Below, piece by piece: positions 1 through 7,420 of a DNA stretch of 29,984 bases. The DNA is from Thermoleophilia bacterium (GTDB lineage Bacteria; Actinomycetota; Thermoleophilia; Gaiellales; Gaiellaceae). The notes under the pieces are model-generated. The model did no database searches. It was given only the letters and a program-made list of their open reading frames with translations, and was not told the origin of the DNA. How positions within the stretch are numbered: position 1 is the first letter of the stretch; every line of letters starts with the position of its first letter. Location of the stretch: the NCBI GenBank assembly GCA_014534295.1, contig JACVRU010000001.1:1-29984 (forward strand), written 5' to 3'. The position numbers and the translations under genes are program-made.

Positions 1-178
1 CCCGCGGCTCGCTCCCGGGGCGGACCCGGACGACGTGCGGAGCGCCGTGGCCGGGCGCGGCGAGGCGGTGGTCGTCGTCGGGCACCAGCCGGACTGCGGC
101 CGCGTCGCCGCGGCGCTCGCTGGCGGGCCGGAGCCGGCCTTCCCGCCCGCGGGGCTGGTCGAGGTCGACGTCACTTGA
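1..178 (+). CDS. SixA-like histidine phosphatase, C-terminal part only
   Basis: The reading frame enters from the left edge of the window and ends at TGA 176-178, giving about 58 residues. The stretch VVVVGHQPDCGRVAAAL matches the second catalytic-histidine block (GHxP) of the SixA branch of the histidine phosphatase superfamily, which removes phosphate from phosphohistidine or small phosphoesters. The N-terminal RHG block lies outside the window, so the exact subfamily cannot be judged. Its stop codon lies inside the TTGA shared with the start of the following ABC ATPase, so the two are probably translationally coupled. Confidence 0.72.
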   Translation, partial: PRLAPGADPDDVRSAVAGRGEAVVVVGHQPDCGRVAAALAGGPEPAFPPAGLVEVDVT

Positions 179-1029
179 CGGCGATCAGGGTCCGCGACCT
201 ACGCAAGCGCTACGGCCAGGTCGAGGCGTTGCGCGGGATCAGCTTCGAGATCGAGGAAGGCGAGGTCTTCGGGCTGCTCGGCCCCAACGGCGCGGGGAAG
301 ACGACCACGGTCGAGATCCTGGAGGGCTACCGGCGGAGAGACGGCGGCTCCGTCGACGTGCTCGGCCACGACCCGCAGCGCGCGGAGCGTGCCTTCCGCG
401 AGCGCATCGGCGTCGTCCTGCAGCACTCGGAGATGTGGCCGAACCTGACGGTCGCCGAGACGCTCCGCGTGTTCGCCGGCTACTACCGCCGGTCGCGCGA
501 CGTCGGCGAGACGATCGCGCTCGTCGGCCTCGGCCACAAGCGGGACGACCGCATCAAGACGCTCTCCGGGGGGCAGAAGCGCCGCCTCGACCTGGCGCTG
601 GCGCTCGTCGGCGACCCCGAGCTCGTCTTCCTCGACGAGCCGACCACCGGCTTCGATCCTCAGGCCCGCCGTGCGGCCTGGGAGATGGTCCGGGGGCTCC
701 GATCGCTGGGCAAGACGATCCTCCTGACGACGCACTACCTCGACGAGGCGCAGCAGCTCGCCGACCGGCTCGCGGTGCTCCGGGACGGCGAGATCGTCAC
801 GATCGGGACGCCCGGCGAGCTCGTCGACGCCTCGGGGCCCACCGAGATCCGCTACCGCCTGGACGGCGAGCTCACCCTGCTCCGCACGGACGAGCCGACC
901 CGGGCGCTCCACGAGCTGACGGGCCGAGCGCTCACAGAGGGCCGCGAGCTCCGCGATCTCGAGGTGCGGCGGGCGTCCCTGGAGGACGTGTACCTCGAGC
1001 TGCTCCGCGAGGAGGAGGCGCCCGAGTGA
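175..1029 (+). CDS. ABC-2 type exporter, ATP-binding subunit
   Basis: This 284-residue protein is a single ABC ATPase domain with a C-terminal extension, of the DrrA/CcmA-like class that drives ABC-2 exporters (drugs, lipids, polysaccharides). Visible motifs are Walker A GPNGAGKTT (36-44), Q-loop Gln83, signature LSGGQ (130-134), Walker B LVFLDEP (150-156) and the switch His187. It starts at TTG 175, overlapping the upstream stop by 4 nt. Its own stop overlaps the GTG of the permease gene (GTGA at 1026-1029), so the two should be co-translated as one transporter. The substrate cannot be predicted from sequence. Confidence 0.93.
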   Translation: MTAIRVRDLRKRYGQVEALRGISFEIEEGEVFGLLGPNGAGKTTTVEILEGYRRRDGGSVDVLGHDPQRAERAFRERIGVVLQHSEMWPNLTVAETLRVFAGYYRRSRDVGETIALVGLGHKRDDRIKTLSGGQKRRLDLALALVGDPELVFLDEPTTGFDPQARRAAWEMVRGLRSLGKTILLTTHYLDEAQQLADRLAVLRDGEIVTIGTPGELVDASGPTEIRYRLDGELTLLRTDEPTRALHELTGRALTEGRELRDLEVRRASLEDVYLELLREEEAPE

Positions 1030-1772
1030 GGCTCTTCCTGCACCAGCTCCGGGCCGACCAGCTCGTCTTCTGGCGGAACCGCGAGAGCGCGATCTTCGTC
1101 TACCTCTTCCCCGTGCTCCTGTTCCTCCTGCTGGGGACGGTGTACGGCGGCACGTACGAGGGTCGTCCCGTCGTCGACTACCTCGTGGCGAGCCTGATCG
1201 CCTACGGGGTCGCGAACACCGCCTTCGGCGGCCTGGCGATCATGCTCGTCGTGCGCCGCGAGCTCGGGATCCTGAAGCGGATCCGCTCGACCCCCCTGCC
1301 GGCGGCGACGTACGTGGCCGCCGCCCTCGCCTCGATCGTCGTCGTGTTCCTGCTCCAGACCGCGACCATCCTGCTGCTCGGCAAACTCGTCTACGACGCC
1401 GCCTGGCCCGACGACTGGCTCTCGGTGGCGCTCGCGGTGGGGGTCGGCGCGGCCGCGTTCTGCGCGCTCGGCCTCGCCGCAGCGGCGCTGATCCGGTCGT
1501 CCGAGGGCGCGGCCGCGGTCGTGAACGTGATCATCCTGCCGATGACGTTCCTCTCCGGCGGCTTCGGCCCCACGCGCGACTTCCCCGACTTCCTCCAGAG
1601 GATCGCGGACGTCCTCCCGCTGACGTACTTCGTCGAGCTGATCGTGGGGATCTTCGTCCACGGCGAGGCCCTCTGGGCGAAGCCGGGGACGATCGCCGTG
1701 CTCGTGCTTTGGGGGCTGATCGGCGCCGCGATCGCGGTCCGCCGCTTTCGCTGGGAGCCGCGGTTGGGTTGA
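1026..1772 (+). CDS. ABC-2 type exporter, permease subunit
   Basis: This membrane protein of 248 residues starts at GTG 1026, which overlaps the ATPase stop by 4 nt. It has about six hydrophobic segments, beginning with one at roughly residues 18-38 after a short basic N-terminus, and ending in the basic tail RRFRWEPRLG. The segment MTFLSGGFGPTRDFPDFLQ, followed by ADVLPLTYFVELI, is the typical late region of ABC-2 permeases (between transmembrane segments 5 and 6). An upstream extension in the same frame is only the antiparallel shadow of the ATPase gene and is not used. It forms a dimeric exporter with the preceding ATPase; cargo unknown. Confidence 0.92.
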   Translation: MRLFLHQLRADQLVFWRNRESAIFVYLFPVLLFLLLGTVYGGTYEGRPVVDYLVASLIAYGVANTAFGGLAIMLVVRRELGILKRIRSTPLPAATYVAAALASIVVVFLLQTATILLLGKLVYDAAWPDDWLSVALAVGVGAAAFCALGLAAAALIRSSEGAAAVVNVIILPMTFLSGGFGPTRDFPDFLQRIADVLPLTYFVELIVGIFVHGEALWAKPGTIAVLVLWGLIGAAIAVRRFRWEPRLG

Positions 1773-1796
1773 GGCGCCTCGGGGAAGGAGGCCGAC

Positions 1797-2117
1797 GTGC
1801 TCGACTCCTCGACGGTCTTCGTGTCCCCCGGCACGGCCTCCGACTACGAGGTCCGCGTCAACTTCGGGATGCTCGCCGGCCGGGAGGCGACGCGGGCCGA
1901 GCTCGACGACCTGATCCGGGAGCTGGTGCCGCTGCTCGGCTCGGTCGCGGTCGTCGCCGAGCGCCGCCAGGAGGCCGACGACCACGCGGAGGTCGAGCTG
2001 CACCAGGTGCGGATCGACCTGGCCGCGGACGACCCGCTCGAGGACGTCGTCGTGATCGCCGAGCGCTGGGCGCAGGCGTGCTTCGAGTCGAGGCACGCCG
2101 AGGTCAGCGAGCCGTAG
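1797..2117 (+). CDS. Small protein of unknown function
   Basis: This 106-residue, acidic, soluble protein starts at GTG 1797 behind a good ribosome site (GGGGAAGGAG, 1781-1790), 24 nt after the ABC-2 permease. I do not recognise a family. The sequence has an alternating hydrophobic/charged pattern suggesting a small alpha/beta fold (for example ELHQVRIDLAADDPLEDVVV), with no Cys-rich motif, signal peptide or membrane segment. Its last 40 nt overlap the start of the alpha/beta hydrolase gene in another frame. The strong ribosome site and the tight packing on both sides support a real gene. Confidence 0.68.
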   Translation: MLDSSTVFVSPGTASDYEVRVNFGMLAGREATRAELDDLIRELVPLLGSVAVVAERRQEADDHAEVELHQVRIDLAADDPLEDVVVIAERWAQACFESRHAEVSEP

Positions 2118-2782
2118 GGCGCACCCGGGTTCTCGGAGCGGGCCCCGCGCTGGTCCTCGTCCACGGGCTCGGCGTCTCCGGGCGTTACCTGCTGCCGACC
2201 GCACGGGCGCTCGTGGCAGACCGGACCTCGTACGTCCCCGACCTCGACGAGCTCACGGTCCGGCAGCGGGCGGACGAGCTCGAGCGACTGCTCGGCCGGC
2301 TCGGGCTCGAGCGGCCGCCGCTGCTCGGGAACTCGATGGGCTGCCAGGTGCTCGTCGACCTGGCCGCCCGCCGGCCGCACCGCGTCGGGCCCCTGATCCT
2401 CGTCGGCCCGACCACCGACCCCGGCCGGCGCACCTTCGCGCAGCAGGCGCTAGCGCTCCTCCGAGACTGGCTGAGCGAGCTCGCCCTCACGCCGGTGGCG
2501 GTGCGCGACTACGCCGCCTTCGGGCCCCTCCGGTTCCTGCGCGCCGCCCGGCTGCTCCTCGAGGACCGCCCTGAGGACAAGCTGCCGCACGTCCAGGCGC
2601 CGGTGCTGGTCGTGCGCGGCGAGCGGGACGGCCTCGTCGGCCGGGCGTGGGCCCAGGAGGCGGCGCGGCTCGCGCCGCACGGGCGCTTCGTGGAAGTGCC
2701 GCGCTGCGCGCACGCGGTGAACTACACCGCGCCCGAGGCGCTAGCGCGCCTGACCCTCGACTTCCTCCAGGAAGTCGAGTAG
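2078..2782 (+). CDS. Alpha/beta hydrolase
   Basis: Starting at GTG 2078, this is a 234-residue alpha/beta hydrolase fold protein. The oxyanion region LVLVHGLG is at about 25-32. The nucleophile elbow GNSMG (84-88) gives catalytic Ser86, Asp184 lies in RGERD and His212 in CAHAVNY. The family hydrolyses esters, epoxides, lactones or C-C bonds, and the substrate here is unknown. The start was chosen because VLRVEARRGQ... has the usual lead-in to the first strand and lies just inside the end of the preceding gene. The frame continues upstream only over other genes. The last 42 nt overlap the end of the convergent hydrolase on the minus strand. Confidence 0.85.
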   Translation: MLRVEARRGQRAVGRTRVLGAGPALVLVHGLGVSGRYLLPTARALVADRTSYVPDLDELTVRQRADELERLLGRLGLERPPLLGNSMGCQVLVDLAARRPHRVGPLILVGPTTDPGRRTFAQQALALLRDWLSELALTPVAVRDYAAFGPLRFLRAARLLLEDRPEDKLPHVQAPVLVVRGERDGLVGRAWAQEAARLAPHGRFVEVPRCAHAVNYTAPEALARLTLDFLQEVE

Positions 2783-3343
2783 CAGCTTCGCCAGCGCCTC
2801 CGGCCGCTCCCACATCGGCACGTGTCCGGCGCCGCGAACGGTCACGCTGCGCGCGTCCACGGGGCGGGCCGGGCAGACGCGGTCGCGCTCGCCCCACACC
2901 ACGAGCACGGGGGCCTGGACCTCCGACAGGTCCAGGCCGCCGCCGAGGGCGAGCCGCGCCCCGGCGACGAACGAGCGCGGCCGGTACCGGAGCAGGTTGC
3001 GGCCGACCGAGGGCAGGAACGCGGGCCCTGCGAGGCGCAAGGCGGAAACGAGCGGGGGTCCGAGCCGCAGGACGCCGCGCGCGGGGGGCAGTCCGGCCGG
3101 GGCGACGAGGACGAGCGCGCCGACCGGCGAGCGCGAGGCCACCCGGGCTGCATAGAGGGCGCCGAGCGAGTGGCCCACCAGCGCGGGTCGGTCGAGGTCG
3201 ACGACGAGCTGCTCGAGCCACTTCTCGGGCTCCCGCCGCGGCAGGTCGACCGCCCTGACGGCGTGCCGCGCGGCGAGCGTCGGAACGACCCGGTCCCACC
3301 AGCCGGCCGAGCCGATGAGGCCGTGGACGAGGACGACGTCCAT
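2741..3343 (-). CDS. Alpha/beta hydrolase (short)
   Basis: A compact 200-residue alpha/beta hydrolase, near the short end for the fold, with a minimal lid. It begins directly with MDVVLVHGLIGSAGWWDRV, the oxyanion-hole strand. The nucleophile elbow GHSLG (57-61) gives Ser59; Asp154 is in WGERD and His174 in GAGHVPM. The ATG at 3343 shares one base with the stop of the upstream tag gene (TGATG), indicating coupling in a three-gene minus-strand operon. The C-terminus ERPEALAKLLLDFLEEVE closely resembles the end of the convergent hydrolase it overlaps (APEALARLTLDFLQEVE), so the two are related family members placed tail to tail. Substrate unknown. Confidence 0.85.
   Translation of the reverse strand: MDVVLVHGLIGSAGWWDRVVPTLAARHAVRAVDLPRREPEKWLEQLVVDLDRPALVGHSLGALYAARVASRSPVGALVLVAPAGLPPARGVLRLGPPLVSALRLAGPAFLPSVGRNLLRYRPRSFVAGARLALGGGLDLSEVQAPVLVVWGERDRVCPARPVDARSVTVRGAGHVPMWERPEALAKLLLDFLEEVEGQAR
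2756..2779. repeat. 24-bp palindrome encoding both hydrolase C-termini
   Basis: CTCGACTTCCT (2756-2766) and AGGAAGTCGAG (2769-2779) are perfect 11-bp inverted arms around a CC centre. The palindrome lies within the 42-nt overlap of two convergent alpha/beta hydrolase genes. Read on the plus strand it encodes LDFLQEVE, and on the minus strand LDFLEEVE. CTCGACTTC (Leu-Asp-Phe) is the reverse complement of GAAGTCGAG (Glu-Val-Glu). It could also fold as an RNA hairpin on either strand, but there is no T-tract. Confidence 0.85.
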
Positions 3344-3885
3344 CAGCGCGCGCGGAAGCAGGCGGCGACGTGGTCGTCGACGAGGCCCGCCGCCTGCATG
3401 AGCGCGTAGCAGGTCGTGGGGCCGACGAAGCGGAAGCCGCGCCGTTTCAGCTCCTTGCTCAGCGCCCGCGACTCGCCCGTCTCGGCCGGGAGCTCCGCGA
3501 GCGAGCGCGGCCGGTTCACCCTCGGCTCGCCGCCGACCGCGCTCCAGAGCAGGTCCTCGAGCGGCACGTCGAGGGCGAGGATCGCGCGGGCGTTCGAGAT
3601 CGTCGACTCGATCTTCGCGCGGTTGCGGACGATGCCCGCGTCCGCGAGCAGACGCTCCACGTCGCGGTCGCCGAACCGGGCGACGCGCTCCGCGTCGAAG
3701 CCCTCGAATGCGCGTCGGTAGCCCTCCCGCTTCCGCAGGATCGTCGCCCAGGAGAGGCCGGCCTGCGCGCCCTCGAGCGTCAGGAGCTCGAACAGGTGGC
3801 GCGGGTCGCGCGACGGCGTGCCCCCCTCCTCGTCGTGGTACGCGACCATCAGCGGGTCGCTGCCCGCCCACTCGCACCGGCTCAC
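3343..3885 (-). CDS. tag: DNA-3-methyladenine glycosylase I
   Basis: This 180-residue protein matches Tag along its whole length. Tag removes 3-methyladenine from alkylated DNA, starting base excision repair. The zinc-binding residues known from E. coli Tag are visible: Cys4 and His17 at the N-terminus and His172 and Cys176 in DDHVAACF. Glu38 and Trp46, in the block LTLEGAQAGLSWATILRKRE, sit at the positions that recognise the damaged base. It starts at GTG 3885, overlapping the stop of the GH3-GrpB gene by 4 nt (GTGA). Its stop touches the start of the downstream hydrolase, so all three are likely transcribed together. Confidence 0.96.
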   Translation of the reverse strand: MSRCEWAGSDPLMVAYHDEEGGTPSRDPRHLFELLTLEGAQAGLSWATILRKREGYRRAFEGFDAERVARFGDRDVERLLADAGIVRNRAKIESTISNARAILALDVPLEDLLWSAVGGEPRVNRPRSLAELPAETGESRALSKELKRRGFRFVGPTTCYALMQAAGLVDDHVAACFRAR

Positions 3886-5756
3886 CTCGCGAGGGCTCGT
3901 GCCAGGATCTCCTCGACGACCTCCGACTTGGCGTCAGCGTAATGCTGGACGTAGCGCCACGTCCGCGCGGCGAGGTCGCGCTTCGTCCGCAGGTACAGCT
4001 CGCGGTCGGCGACGTCGGCGCGTAGGTGGTCGCGGAAGGCGAGCATTCGCTCGATCTCGGCCGAGCCGGCGGTGAAGACGTGCAGGTTCACGTCGGTGTC
4101 GGGCCCCTTGAAGGCGCGGTGCTCGAACCAGTCGGGCTCGCGGATGCGAAGCACGTAGCCCGCGGCCTCGAGCTGCGGCGCGTAGGACGGCTCGTCCGCG
4201 GAGTCCTCGACCGCGAGCACGATGTCGACGATCGGCTTCGCCGGCAGTCCGGGCACCGAGGTCGAGCCGACGTGCTCGACGAGCAACGCCCGCCCGCCGA
4301 GCGCCGCGCGGATCCGCTCCTCCTCGCACGCGTAGAGCTCGGGCCAGCGCGGGTCGTACTCGGCGAGGACGACCTCTCCGTCCAGCGGCTTCGGGTCGCC
4401 GATCCAGGCTCCGGCCAGGTTCGCCTCCCGCAGACGCTCCACCGCGGCGAGGAGGTTGACGCGGCCGGCGCCGAACGTGGCGACGTAGGCGGAGACCGTC
4501 GGCGGCCGCCACGCCGGTACGCCCGTCTCGACGACGACAGCGTCGGGATGCGCCTCGGCGAGAGCCCGCTGCTCCGGATGCCGGTGGGCGTCGCGGAGCA
4601 CGACCACGTGACGGCCCTGGGCGCCGACTCGGGGGATCAGCGCGCCGAGCGACGAGGGCACGTCGCCGGCCACGATCGTCGGCTCCGCCGACGCCTCCAC
4701 GACGACCGGCGGCCAGGAGACGTAGGGCTCGCCCTCGACGAGGAGCGCCCGGCGCGCGGCCTCGAGCCCGACCGTGCGGTCCTCGGTCGCCGTTCCCGCG
4801 ACGCGGACGCCCGCCACCCGCGCCGCCGCCTCGGCGAGCCGCTCCTCCGGCACCCGCTCCTCGAGGGCCCGCATCACCTCCTCGATCACGTCATCGCCGA
4901 GGTCGTGGCCCAGGCAGACTGCGTCCGCGCCGGCCGTGACCGCTCTGACCGCGGCCTCGCCCACGCCGGTCGTGGCGCTGATCGCCGCCATCTCGAGCGC
5001 GTCGGTGACGACGAGCCCGCCGAAGCCGAGCTCTTCCCTGAGGAGGTCGTGGAGCACGTGGCTGCTGAGGGTCGCCGGCGCGTCGTCGAGTGACCGGACG
5101 ACGAGGTGGGCGCTCATGATCGCGCGGACGCCCGCGTCGATCGCGGCCCGGAAGGGCAGCAGCGCCTCCGGGCGGAGGTCCTCGACGACCGGTAGCGCCA
5201 CGTGCGAGTCCTCGGCTGCTTCCCCGTGGCCGGGGAAGTGCTTCGCGCAGGCGGCCACCCCGGCGGCCTGGAGCCCCGTCACGAACGCGGCCACGTGCCG
5301 CGCGACGAGCTCCGGCTCGGAGCCGAACGAGCGCACGCCGACGATCGGGCTCGCCGGGTTCGCGAGCAGGTCGGCGACCGGCGCGAGGTCGAGGTCGATG
5401 CCGGCCGTCCGCAGGTCGGAGCCGAGGGCAGTCGCGACGCGGCGGGTGAGCTCGACGTCGTCGAACGTGCCGAGAGCCAGGTTGCCGGGATACGAGCTTC
5501 CCGTCGCCGCCTCGAGCCGCGTGACGTCCCCGCCCTCCTCGTGGACCGCCACGACCACCGCCGGGTTCTCGCCCCGCAGCGCAGCCGTCAGCCCGGCGAC
5601 CTGCTCCGCGTCGGCCACGTTCCAAGCGAAGAGGACTACTCCGCCCAGCCCCTCCTGGAGCCGCCGCCGCAGCCAGTCGGGCGGCTCGGGCCCCGGGAAG
5701 CCGGCGAAGACGCAGGCAGCGGCGTTCACTGGGCGGCTCGGCGAAATGCGGGGCAC
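3882..5756 (-). CDS. GH3 beta-N-acetylhexosaminidase (NagZ-like) fused to GrpB domain
   Basis: A 624-residue two-part protein. Residues 1-325 are a glycoside hydrolase family 3 barrel of the NagZ type: the loop KHFPGHG (172-178) with D183-S-H185 supplies the general-acid His/Asp pair, and Asp252 in VVTDALEM is the expected nucleophile. NagZ-like enzymes release N-acetylglucosamine from muropeptides or chito-oligosaccharides. Residues 330-450 resemble the C-terminal domain of longer actinobacterial GH3 enzymes. Residues 452-621 are a complete GrpB (UPF0157) domain, a nucleotidyltransferase-like fold with EHVGSTSVPGLPAKPIVD (494-511). There is no signal peptide, so it should be cytoplasmic. The GTG start at 5756 has a weak ribosome site; GTG 5729 (VNAAACVFAG) is a reasonable alternative. 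It lies 13 nt after a broken sugar permease gene. Confidence 0.92.
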   Translation of the reverse strand: MPRISPSRPVNAAACVFAGFPGPEPPDWLRRRLQEGLGGVVLFAWNVADAEQVAGLTAALRGENPAVVVAVHEEGGDVTRLEAATGSSYPGNLALGTFDDVELTRRVATALGSDLRTAGIDLDLAPVADLLANPASPIVGVRSFGSEPELVARHVAAFVTGLQAAGVAACAKHFPGHGEAAEDSHVALPVVEDLRPEALLPFRAAIDAGVRAIMSAHLVVRSLDDAPATLSSHVLHDLLREELGFGGLVVTDALEMAAISATTGVGEAAVRAVTAGADAVCLGHDLGDDVIEEVMRALEERVPEERLAEAAARVAGVRVAGTATEDRTVGLEAARRALLVEGEPYVSWPPVVVEASAEPTIVAGDVPSSLGALIPRVGAQGRHVVVLRDAHRHPEQRALAEAHPDAVVVETGVPAWRPPTVSAYVATFGAGRVNLLAAVERLREANLAGAWIGDPKPLDGEVVLAEYDPRWPELYACEEERIRAALGGRALLVEHVGSTSVPGLPAKPIVDIVLAVEDSADEPSYAPQLEAAGYVLRIREPDWFEHRAFKGPDTDVNLHVFTAGSAEIERMLAFRDHLRADVADRELYLRTKRDLAARTWRYVQHYADAKSEVVEEILARALAR

Positions 5757-5769
5757 TTCGCGGGGTCGA

Positions 5770-6005
5770 TCACGCCTTGACGGCCCCGGCGGTGAGCCCG
5801 AACGCGATCTTCCGCTGCACGAGCACGAAGAAGATCACAACGGGGCATCGCGATCATCGTCGAGCCGGCCATCAGCCCTCCCCACCCGAGGTTCCGGCTC
5901 GTCCCGAGCAAGCACGACAGCCAGACGGTGGCCGTCTGCTGCGACTGGTCGTTCATGAGCACCTAGGCGAAGATGAACTCGTTCCAGGCCGTGATGGCGA
6001 CCAAG
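5770..6005 (-). pseudogene. Broken C-terminus of MalG-type sugar ABC permease
   Basis: Read on the minus strand from about 6000, the sequence gives VAITAWNEFIFA, a TAG stop (5963-5965), then VLMNDQSQQTATVWLSCLL... and LMAGSTMIAMP. After one extra base in the G-run at 5842-5845 it continues as VVIFFVLVQRKIAFGLTAGAVKA and a proper TGA (5770-5772). This is the typical end of MalG-family carbohydrate permeases (AWNEF and the GLTAGAVK tail). A further stop lies just upstream, and similarity ends near 6005, where another gene remnant on the opposite strand begins. Such permeases often precede nagZ in amino-sugar uptake operons, which fits the intact GH3 gene 13 nt downstream. Confidence 0.8.
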
Positions 6006-6443
6006 ACCTACCTGAACCAGCTCGCCGCCCTGGGGCTCCGCGCGGCTCACGCGGCCGGCCGCGGCGCCGGGTTCTGCGACCAGCTCCGCGCCGTGGCGGC
6101 CCCGATCGGGCCGCTCGTCGAGCGGCTGGAGGGCGGCTGCCGGAGCTCGCGCTTCCGTTCGGGTTCGTCGGACGGAGTTCGTGATCGGCCGCGGGCCCCC
6201 AGTTCGCCACCGCGCGGGAGATCGCGCTCAAGCTCCTCGAGACCGGCTGGATCGCGGCCGAGCGGCTGACGGCGACGGACCTCGCCCACGGGCCTGTCCC
6301 CGTCCCGACGGCACCGTCCCCCCTCGTCTCGCCCCTGCTCTCGGTCGTCCCGGGCCAGCTCTTCGCCTGGGCGGTCGCCCGCGCGAAGGGCCTCGACCCG
6401 GACCGGCCCAACAGGGCTCGAGAAGGTCACGCTCGCCCTTTAG
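5990..6443 (+). pseudogene. Broken SIS-domain sugar isomerase/deaminase (GlmS/AgaS-like)
   Basis: The plus strand reads MATKTYLNQLAALGLRAAHAAG, then shifts frame to LPELALPFGFVGR. It shifts again to FVIGRGP, then to FATAREIALKLLETGW and LTATDLAHGPV, and finally to LEKVTLAL before TAG 6441-6443. These are blocks of the second half of SIS-domain proteins related to the GlmS isomerase domain (ATKTYLNQL, GRGPxFATAREIALKLLE, DLAHGP, ...LFAWAVARAKGLDPD). At least four single-base frameshifts are present. The segment between DLAHGP and the C-terminal block is far too short, so there is also an internal deletion. The N-terminal half is absent. The intact gene probably acted on GlcN-6-P or GlcNAc-6-P. 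Confidence 0.8.
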
Positions 6444-7396
6444 CCCCTCCGCCAGGAGGGCTCGCTTCCTGGCCCCACGCGGCGCGCTCCCCTGCCGTCG
6501 GCGCGGACCACCCAGATCTCCACGCGACCGTCCGCAGACAGGCGGGTGAACGCGATGAGGCGGCCGTCGGGGGAGTAGCGCGGGTGGAACTCGTCGCTGC
6601 GCGGAAGGTCGAGGAGGACGCGCTGACCCCGGCCGTCGGCTCGCATCGTCCACAGCGCCCCGCCGCCGCTGCGGTTGCTCGTGAACACGATCGTCCTCCC
6701 GTCGGGCGACCAGTCGGGCATGCCGTCGTCCCCGAGGACCTCAACGCCGCCGGCCGTCCGCGTGAGCCTACGCAGGCCGGTGCCGTCCGGCCGGATCGAG
6801 TAGAGCTCCGGATTCTCCGGCGTCGGGCCCGCGCTCGAGAAGACGATGCGGTCGCCGGCGGGCGACCAGGCGGGGCCGAAGCTCCCCTGGTTCGGCCGCC
6901 CGAGTCGGGTGACGCGGAGGACGCCGCTGCCGTCGGCGTTCGCGACGTAGATGTCGAACGCACCCGAGCGGTCGCTGGTGAATGCAATCCGCCGGCCGTC
7001 CGGCGACCACGAGGGCGTCAGCTCCTCGGCCCGGTGGCGGGTCAGCCGCCTGAGGCCGGTGCCGTCGGCGCGCATGGCGTAGAGCTCAGCATTGCCGTGC
7101 CGGTAGCCGACGAACATCAGCTGCGCGCCGTCGGGCGACCAGGCGGGGGCGTACTCGTGGGCGGGCGACCGGGTCAGGTTGCGCAGCCCGGTGCCGTCAC
7201 TGCGGGCGACGTAGATCTCCCGGCCGCGCTCGAAGGCGAGCTCGGCCGGCGTGGGCACTGCGGCGCCGGCCAGGACGGGAAGGCGCCATAGGACGCCCGC
7301 CGCGAGCACGAGGGCCGCGGCGGCCAAGCCGAGCGCAGCCAGGAAGAGCCCGCGGCTGGCTCGGCGGAGGCGAGCGATCTCGAGGTCAGTGGGCAC
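6440..7396 (-). CDS. Membrane-anchored PD40 (TolB-like) beta-propeller protein
   Basis: 318 residues. A basic N-terminus is followed by one membrane segment (about 16-37), then an extracytoplasmic propeller built of repeated units of the type WSPDG(R/T)xI(A/V)FTSxR and (I/M)RADGTGLRRLTR. At least five or six blades are visible. This is the WD40-like PD40 repeat family of TolB, usually a protein- or glycan-binding scaffold. No catalytic domain follows. The GTG start at 7396 has a clear ribosome site (AAGGAGG on the minus strand). It lies 24 nt after the remains of a polysaccharide deacetylase gene, probably once its operon partner. Its TAA stop interlocks with the TAG of the SIS pseudogene. 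Confidence 0.88.
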   Translation of the reverse strand: MPTDLEIARLRRASRGLFLAALGLAAAALVLAAGVLWRLPVLAGAAVPTPAELAFERGREIYVARSDGTGLRNLTRSPAHEYAPAWSPDGAQLMFVGYRHGNAELYAMRADGTGLRRLTRHRAEELTPSWSPDGRRIAFTSDRSGAFDIYVANADGSGVLRVTRLGRPNQGSFGPAWSPAGDRIVFSSAGPTPENPELYSIRPDGTGLRRLTRTAGGVEVLGDDGMPDWSPDGRTIVFTSNRSGGGALWTMRADGRGQRVLLDLPRSDEFHPRYSPDGRLIAFTRLSADGRVEIWVVRADGRGARRVGPGSEPSWRRG

Positions 7397-7420
7397 GGTG
7401 GGTCCTCCTTGGGACGGGGG

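Noticed and set aside
4026..5093. Long open frames on the plus strand opposite the GH3-GrpB gene.
   Set aside because: They lie antiparallel to a protein with clear family motifs and read as Arg/Gly/Asp-rich low-complexity sequence, a usual artefact in high-GC DNA.
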